Shown piece after piece: positions 59,409-64,000 of a stretch of 64,000 nt of DNA (within the stretch, counting starts at the first letter, position 1; every line of letters starts with the position of its first letter). The stretch covers positions 310,001 through 374,000 of the forward strand of contig CAVUQC010000002.1 in the NCBI GenBank assembly GCA_963743575.1. Direction: 5' to 3'. The notes under the pieces are model-generated. The model saw only the letters and a program-made list of their open reading frames with translations, ran no database searches and was not told the DNA's origin. This DNA is from DASUPK01 sp963743575 (lineage in GTDB: Bacteria > Actinomycetota > Thermoleophilia > Solirubrobacterales > 70-9). A program made the position numbers and the translations under genes.

Positions 59409-61073
59409 CTAGACCTCGACCACGACCGGCAGCACCAGCGGCCGGCGGCGCAGCTTCTCGTAGACGAACTCGGCGATGTCGTCGTGGAGGTCCTGCTGGA
59501 GCAGCGAGATCTCGCGGATCTCCTCCTCCGCAGCCTCGTCGAGCGTGTCCTGGACGACGTCCTTGAGCTCATCGCGGAGACCGTCCGCCTCCTGGGCGAA
59601 GGGAACGCCGCGAAAGATCACCTCCGGGTCCGCGACCTGCGAGCCGTCGTCCGATGAGATCGTCGCGACCACGATGAAGACCCCGTCGTCGGAGAGCTTG
59701 CGACGGTCACGCAGGGCGAACTCGTCGGGCTCGCCGACCGACACCCCGTCCACGAAGATCATGCTCGCGTGCACGTCCTCACCGAAGCGGGCGCCGGACT
59801 CATCGATCTCGAGCGCCAGCCCGTTGCGGCCGGTGAAGATCCGATCCCGCTCGATGCCGACCGACTCGGCCAGGTCCGCATGGAGCTTGAGGCGCTTGTG
59901 GTCGCCGTGGAAGGGGAAGACGTTCTCCGGCTTGGTCAGGTTGAGCATCAGCTTGAGCTCCTCCTGCCAGCCGTGTCCCGAAGCGTGAATCGGAGCGTCC
60001 GCCGCCGTCACCACCGAGGCGCCGATCTGGAAGATCCGGTCGATGGTCTCGTTGACGGAGCGCTCGTTGCCGGGGATCGGGGTCGCCGAGAAGATCACGG
60101 TGTCTCCGGAGTGGAGCTCGACGTCGGGATGGTCGCGGTGCGCCATGCGGCGCAGCGCCGACAGCGGCTCGCCCTGGCTGCCGGTGGAGATCACCACGAC
60201 CTTCTCGTCCGGAAAGTCCTCGATCTCCTTCGGAGAGATGAAGAGGCCCTCGGGCGCCGAGGCGATGCCGAGGTTCGACGCGATGTTGAAGTTCTTCCTC
60301 ATCGAGCGGCCGACCAGGGCCACCCGGCGGTCGAGATTGGCGGCAGCGTCGATCACCTGTTGGACGCGGTGCACGTTGGAGGCGAAGGAGGTGACCACGA
60401 TGCGGCCCTCACACCGCCCGAAGACCTCCAGCAGAGCCGGGCCGACGCTCGACTCCGAGGGGGCGACACCGGGCCGGTCCGCGTTGGTCGAGTCGCCGCA
60501 GAGGCAGAGGACTCCCTCCCGCCCCAGCTCTGCGAGCCGGGAGACGTCGGCCGGGATCCCGTCGACCGGGGTCTGGTCGAACTTGTAGTCGCCGGTGATC
60601 AGGACCGTGCCGGCGTCGGTCTTGAGCGCAACCGCGCGCGCGTCCGGGATCGAATGGGCCATGTGGATCAGCTCGATATCGAAGGGGCCGACGCTCACCT
60701 CCTCGCCGGCGGGGAGCTCCTCGAGCGGCACGTCGCGGAGCTTGTGCTCGTCGAGCTTGGAGCGCACCATGCCGATCGTGAGCAGGCCGCCGTAGATCAC
60801 CGGCGGAATGCCGATCTCCCGCAGCACGTACGGCAGGGCGCCGACGTGGTCCTCATGCCCGTGGGTGAGGACGATCGCCTCGATGTCGTCCGCGCGCTCG
60901 CGCAGGGTCGAGAAGTCCGGCAGCACGAGGTCGATGCCGAGCATGTCGGCCGTAGGGAACATCAGGCCGGTGTCGACGATGACGATCCGCCCGTCGGCCT
61001 CAACCGCGGTCATGTTCTTGCCGATCTCCCCGAGGCCACCCAGGGGGAGGATCCGGACGCCCGAGCTGCTCAA
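59409..61073 (-). CDS. rnj: Ribonuclease J
   Basis: A 554-residue beta-CASP metallo-nuclease with endo- and 5'-exonuclease activity in mRNA decay. Zinc site LTHGHEDHVGALPYVLRE; later motifs GDYKFDQTPVDG, CGDSTNADRPG and HASGHGWQEELKLML (beta-CASP); the C-terminal domain follows. Start TTG 61073, three bases before the dapA stop, with a weak ribosome site. Order dapB-amidase-dapA-rnj is typical apart from the amidase. Confidence 0.94.
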   Translation of the reverse strand: MSSSGVRILPLGGLGEIGKNMTAVEADGRIVIVDTGLMFPTADMLGIDLVLPDFSTLRERADDIEAIVLTHGHEDHVGALPYVLREIGIPPVIYGGLLTIGMVRSKLDEHKLRDVPLEELPAGEEVSVGPFDIELIHMAHSIPDARAVALKTDAGTVLITGDYKFDQTPVDGIPADVSRLAELGREGVLCLCGDSTNADRPGVAPSESSVGPALLEVFGRCEGRIVVTSFASNVHRVQQVIDAAANLDRRVALVGRSMRKNFNIASNLGIASAPEGLFISPKEIEDFPDEKVVVISTGSQGEPLSALRRMAHRDHPDVELHSGDTVIFSATPIPGNERSVNETIDRIFQIGASVVTAADAPIHASGHGWQEELKLMLNLTKPENVFPFHGDHKRLKLHADLAESVGIERDRIFTGRNGLALEIDESGARFGEDVHASMIFVDGVSVGEPDEFALRDRRKLSDDGVFIVVATISSDDGSQVADPEVIFRGVPFAQEADGLRDELKDVVQDTLDEAAEEEIREISLLQQDLHDDIAEFVYEKLRRRPLVLPVVVEV

Positions 61074-61075
61074 AC

Positions 61076-61948
61076 CTACGCGGCGCTCCCGGCCATCAAA
61101 CCGTGCGCTTCGAGCGCGCGCCTGACCTCGGCCCTCTGATCCTCATCGGCCTCGACGATCGGCAGCCGCGCGCGGGCGGAGCAGACCCCCAGCAGCTCCA
61201 GCCCCGCCTTGACCGGGATCGGATTCGTCTTGCCGAGCACCTCATAAATCGGGCGCAATCCGTCGTCGATCTCCCGGGCGCGCTCCGTGTCGCCGGCCTG
61301 CACGGCGTCGTAGATCTCGCGCATCTCGGGGCCGACCAGGTGGGTGGCGACAAGGATGCCGCCGGGCTCCCCCATCTCGAGGGTGCGCAGGAAGGTGCCG
61401 TCGTTGCCGGCGAGGACGCGAAGCCCATCGATCTGCTGGAGGTCGTCGTCATTTGCCTGCTTGACCGCGACCACATTCTCGATCTGAGCCAGCTCCGCCA
61501 GCTGCTCGGGCGGGACGTTGACAACCACACGAGACGGGATGTTGTAGAGCACCACCGGGATTCCGGCCGCTCTCGCCACCGCCTCGTAGTGAGCCCGGAT
61601 CCCCGTGAAGTTGGGCTTGCTGTAGTACGGCGTCACGACGAGCACCGCGTCCGCCCCCGCATCCGCCGCCGCCGCAGAGAGCTGCTCCGAGTGCCGGGTG
61701 TCGTTGGAGCCCGTGCCACAGATCACCAGGACGTCGGCGCCGACCTCGTCGCGCACGGCCCGCAGCAGGGCGAGCTTCTCGGCGTCGTCGAGCGTGGGCG
61801 ATTCTCCGGTGGTCCCGGCGAGCACCAGCCCGTGGGAGCCGTTCTCGATCAGGCGACGGGCAAGCGAGCGCGCGGCCGCCTCGTCCACCGCCAGATCCTC
61901 GGTGAACGGCGTCACCATCGCCGTGATTACCCCTCCGATCTCAGGCAT
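61076..61948 (-). CDS. dapA: 4-hydroxy-tetrahydrodipicolinate synthase
   Basis: A 290-residue enzyme condensing aspartate semialdehyde with pyruvate. The pyruvate loop is LVLAGTTGESPTLDD, the Tyr YNIPSRVVVNV, and the Schiff-base Lys is in NVVAVKQANDDD. Start ATG 61948; it shares the TGATG overlap with the amidase stop. First step of the diaminopimelate pathway with dapB, dapL and dapF also present. Confidence 0.95.
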   Translation of the reverse strand: MPEIGGVITAMVTPFTEDLAVDEAAARSLARRLIENGSHGLVLAGTTGESPTLDDAEKLALLRAVRDEVGADVLVICGTGSNDTRHSEQLSAAAADAGADAVLVVTPYYSKPNFTGIRAHYEAVARAAGIPVVLYNIPSRVVVNVPPEQLAELAQIENVVAVKQANDDDLQQIDGLRVLAGNDGTFLRTLEMGEPGGILVATHLVGPEMREIYDAVQAGDTERAREIDDGLRPIYEVLGKTNPIPVKAGLELLGVCSARARLPIVEADEDQRAEVRRALEAHGLMAGSAA

Positions 61949-63405
61949 CAGGCGGAGGGTACCGAGAAGATGCCCGGAATCCTGTCGGCCCAGGGGTGCG
62001 CCTCCTCGAGCTGGGAGGCGACCCTCAGCAGGATGTCCTCGCGGCCGAGCGGCGCGACCAGCTGGACGCCGATCGGAAGCCCCTCCTCGCTCCAACCCAG
62101 GGGCAGCGAGATGGCCGGCTGGCCCGTCGCGTTGATCAGCGCGCAGAAAGCCGCAGTCACCTCACCCCGGTGAATCGTGTTCAGCGGGTCGTCGCCGTCG
62201 GTGTCGAAGCTCCCCAGCGGAGCAGGCAGCTCCCCCATCGTGGGCGTCAGAAGTAGGTCGTGGCCGGAGTCGAACCAGATCCCGAGCATCCGCCCGATCG
62301 CATGATGCTGGCTCACCGCGGCCAGGTACTGGCCCGAGTGGCGCCTCCGGCCCTCCGCCGCCATCGCCCAGGTGAGCGGCTCGACGTCATCAGGCCCGAG
62401 CTCCCGGCCGAGAAGGATCCCGAACTGGTCGAGGATCTCCGTCTGGCCGGCGTACCAGCGCGTCAGGAACGTCTCAACGAGGTCGAAGCTCGGATCCAGC
62501 TGGGGAACCTCCTCATCTAAGGAGTGGCCGAGGCCTTCGAGCATCGTGGCCGCCTCGCGGGTGGCCGCGACGACCGCGGGGTGCACCTCCACTTGGGGGA
62601 CACCGATCGGATCGGTCAGCACCGTGATCCTCAGCGATCCGGGATCGGCACCGAGCTCCTCCACGAATGGCCGCAGAGGCGCCGGCGCGACGTATGGATC
62701 CCCCGGCCCGGGACCGTGAGTGGCGTCGAGCGCCGCCGCGACATCGCGGACCGACCGCGAGACGACGTGCTCGACGGTCAGGCCGCTCATCGTGTCGCCG
62801 ATCAGCGGGCCGAGCGTGGTCCGCCCCCGGCTCGGCTTGAGGCCCACGAGCCCGCAGCAGCTCGCGGGAATGCGGATCGAGCCCCCGCCGTCGTTCGCGT
62901 GGGCGATCGGCACGATGCCGGCGGCGACCGCTGCCGCCGAGCCTCCGCTGGAGCCGCCCGGCGAACGGCCGAGGTCCCACGGATTGTGTGTGGGCCCGTA
63001 TGCCACCGGCTCGGTCGTCGGGACGATGCCGAGCTCTGGCGTGTTCGTCTTTCCGATCGTGACGAAGCCAGCCTCGCGAAAGCGCGAGCCGAGGAAGGTG
63101 TCAACTGGGAGCCGGAAGTCCGCCTCCTTGAGGGCGTTCATCCCCATATGGAGCGGCTGCCCCGCGAGTCCCGCGCCGAGGTCTTTGAACAGGAACGGCA
63201 CTCCCTGGAAGGGCCCATCCGGCACCTCTCCCTTCGATTCCTCGAGCCCCTGTTCGTAGAGCGGGTGGATGATCGCGTTGAGCTCCGGATTGAGCCTCTC
63301 GGCTCGTTCGATCGCGGCGAGCGTGAGCTCCTCCGGGCTCACCTCACCGATCCTCACCAGCTCCGCTTGCGCGGTGGCGTCCAGCCGTGCCAGGTCCTCG
63401 CTCAA
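61948..63405 (-). CDS. Amidase-signature enzyme inserted between dapB and dapA
   Basis: A 485-residue amidase of the Ser-Ser-Lys triad type. The motifs are VPFLFKDLGA (Lys), NPWDLGRSPGGSSGGSAAAVAAG (the two Ser) and GGSIRIPASCCGLVGLKPSRG. Substrate unknown; the family includes GatA, but no gatB or gatC is adjacent, so it is a stand-alone amidase. It overlaps dapB by 4 bases and dapA by 1 base, so it is fully inside a lysine/DAP operon. Start ATG 63405. Confidence 0.92.
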   Translation of the reverse strand: MSEDLARLDATAQAELVRIGEVSPEELTLAAIERAERLNPELNAIIHPLYEQGLEESKGEVPDGPFQGVPFLFKDLGAGLAGQPLHMGMNALKEADFRLPVDTFLGSRFREAGFVTIGKTNTPELGIVPTTEPVAYGPTHNPWDLGRSPGGSSGGSAAAVAAGIVPIAHANDGGGSIRIPASCCGLVGLKPSRGRTTLGPLIGDTMSGLTVEHVVSRSVRDVAAALDATHGPGPGDPYVAPAPLRPFVEELGADPGSLRITVLTDPIGVPQVEVHPAVVAATREAATMLEGLGHSLDEEVPQLDPSFDLVETFLTRWYAGQTEILDQFGILLGRELGPDDVEPLTWAMAAEGRRRHSGQYLAAVSQHHAIGRMLGIWFDSGHDLLLTPTMGELPAPLGSFDTDGDDPLNTIHRGEVTAAFCALINATGQPAISLPLGWSEEGLPIGVQLVAPLGREDILLRVASQLEEAHPWADRIPGIFSVPSA

Positions 63406-64000
63406 AGCAGTTCCTCCAGTCCGATTACGAAGCGTTCAGGCAGGTCCGCGACCTTGCGGACCGCCAACAGAACGCCGGGCATGAAGCTCGACCGGTCGAT
63501 CGAGTCGTGGCGGATCGAGAGCGTCTGGCCCTCTCCGCCGAAGGTCACCTCCTGATGGGCGACGAGGCCAGGGAGGCGCACCGAATGGATCGGCTCGTGG
63601 ACGTTCCCGCCCGCCTCGCCGATCAGCTTCGCGGTCCGCTTGGCTGTGCCCGACGGTGCGTCCTTCTTGTGCTCGCCGTGCAGCTCGATGATCTCCGCCT
63701 CGGGCATGTGCGGGGCGATCAGCTTCGCGGCCTCCATCATCAGGACGGCGCCGATCGCGAAGTTGGGGGCGACGAAGCAGTTCGCCTCGCTGTCGGCGCG
63801 CAACACGGCCGCCTTCAACTCGTCGAGGTCGAAGCCGGTGCTGCCAACCACGGCGTGGACCCCGGCCTCGATCGCACCGGAGACATTCGCCGGCGCCGCA
63901 TTCGGCGTGGTGAAGTCGACCAGCACGTCGGCGCCCTCGAGCACGTCCTGCACCGAGGTATCGAGCGCCGGGTCGGCACGGCCGACCAGCTCCATGTCAT
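63402..64000 (-). CDS. dapB: 4-hydroxy-tetrahydrodipicolinate reductase, N-terminus beyond the window
   Basis: The frame runs through position 64000, so the nucleotide-binding N-terminus is missing. The visible 199 or so residues contain GADVLVDFTTPNAAPANV, VVGSTGFDLDELK, and the catalytic ELHGEHKKDAPSGTAKR, in which the His and Lys of the DapB active site are kept and one of the usual His-His pair is Gly. It reduces hydroxy-tetrahydrodipicolinate with NAD(P)H, the second DAP pathway step. Confidence 0.93.
   Translation of the reverse strand, partial: DMELVGRADPALDTSVQDVLEGADVLVDFTTPNAAPANVSGAIEAGVHAVVGSTGFDLDELKAAVLRADSEANCFVAPNFAIGAVLMMEAAKLIAPHMPEAEIIELHGEHKKDAPSGTAKRTAKLIGEAGGNVHEPIHSVRLPGLVAHQEVTFGGEGQTLSIRHDSIDRSSFMPGVLLAVRKVADLPERFVIGLEELL

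Overview
This 64 kb window is densely packed, high-GC chromosomal DNA with no rRNA, CRISPR array, insertion sequence or other mobile element that I can recognise. The gene content points to an actinobacterium: a GarA-type FHA protein next to an FtsR-type MerR regulator, an RsiG-type anti-sigma factor, the MurT/GatD lipid II amidation pair, a WS/DGAT acyltransferase, RNase J with dapA/dapB, a VKOR/DsbA pair, and a c-di-AMP riboswitch ahead of a cell-wall protein. Use of DapL and the deep divergence of many proteins suggest a lineage such as Thermoleophilia/Solirubrobacterales. That placement is inference; no rRNA is present to test it.

Layout. 1-6.2 kb: proS (-) diverges from pgsA (+), followed by rsiG-garA-ftsR and two lipid/ligand-type enzymes. 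6.2-13.8 kb: two paralogous HTH-membrane-extracytoplasmic proteins, a glycolipid-binding protein, a thioesterase, nadE, a potassium channel and a secreted RTX-like protein. 13.8-18.7 kb: an acetyltransferase, a VKOR/DsbA disulfide pair, a YdjC deacetylase, a WS/DGAT acyltransferase, and a c-di-AMP riboswitch controlling an exported double-psi beta-barrel protein. 18.7-25.4 kb: dinB, a thioredoxin-TPR protein, a flavin monooxygenase-hydrolase pair, a methyltransferase and ccdA. 25.4-34 kb: a frameshifted DUF72 gene, topoisomerase IB, HNH, GNAT, a SpoIIE phosphatase, an intact DUF72 gene, and a cyclophilin-peroxiredoxin-hydrolase operon. 34-39 kb: methyltransferase, diacylglycerol kinase, murT-methyltransferase-gatD, lemA. 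39-48 kb, all minus strand: dut, hflX, a transporter, dapL, dapF, miaA, miaB, a small HTH protein and a cupredoxin. 48-54.7 kb, minus strand: recX, recA, thpR, a lipoprotein, cinA, ftsK. 54.8-64 kb: a two-component system, then a SnoaL protein, a phospholipase D, a LOG protein, rnj, dapA, an amidase and dapB (cut by the window end).

How genes work together. DapA, DapB, DapL and DapF form a short diaminopimelate/lysine route feeding peptidoglycan, and MurT/GatD amidate lipid II. The DapF homologue has serine at both catalytic cysteine positions, the most unexpected feature here. RecA, RecX, DinB and HNH/topoisomerase genes cover DNA repair and topology; MiaA/MiaB modify tRNA. Second-messenger control is visible twice: the c-di-AMP riboswitch and the RsiG c-di-GMP-binding-type motif.

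Several genes lack an ATG/GTG/TTG start where homology says the protein begins. Two of them (recX and an alpha/beta hydrolase) share the same CTGCCTGA overlap with the stop of the gene before. No gene-free stretch exceeds about 330 bases; the longest (25403-25732) holds an orphan terminator-like structure.
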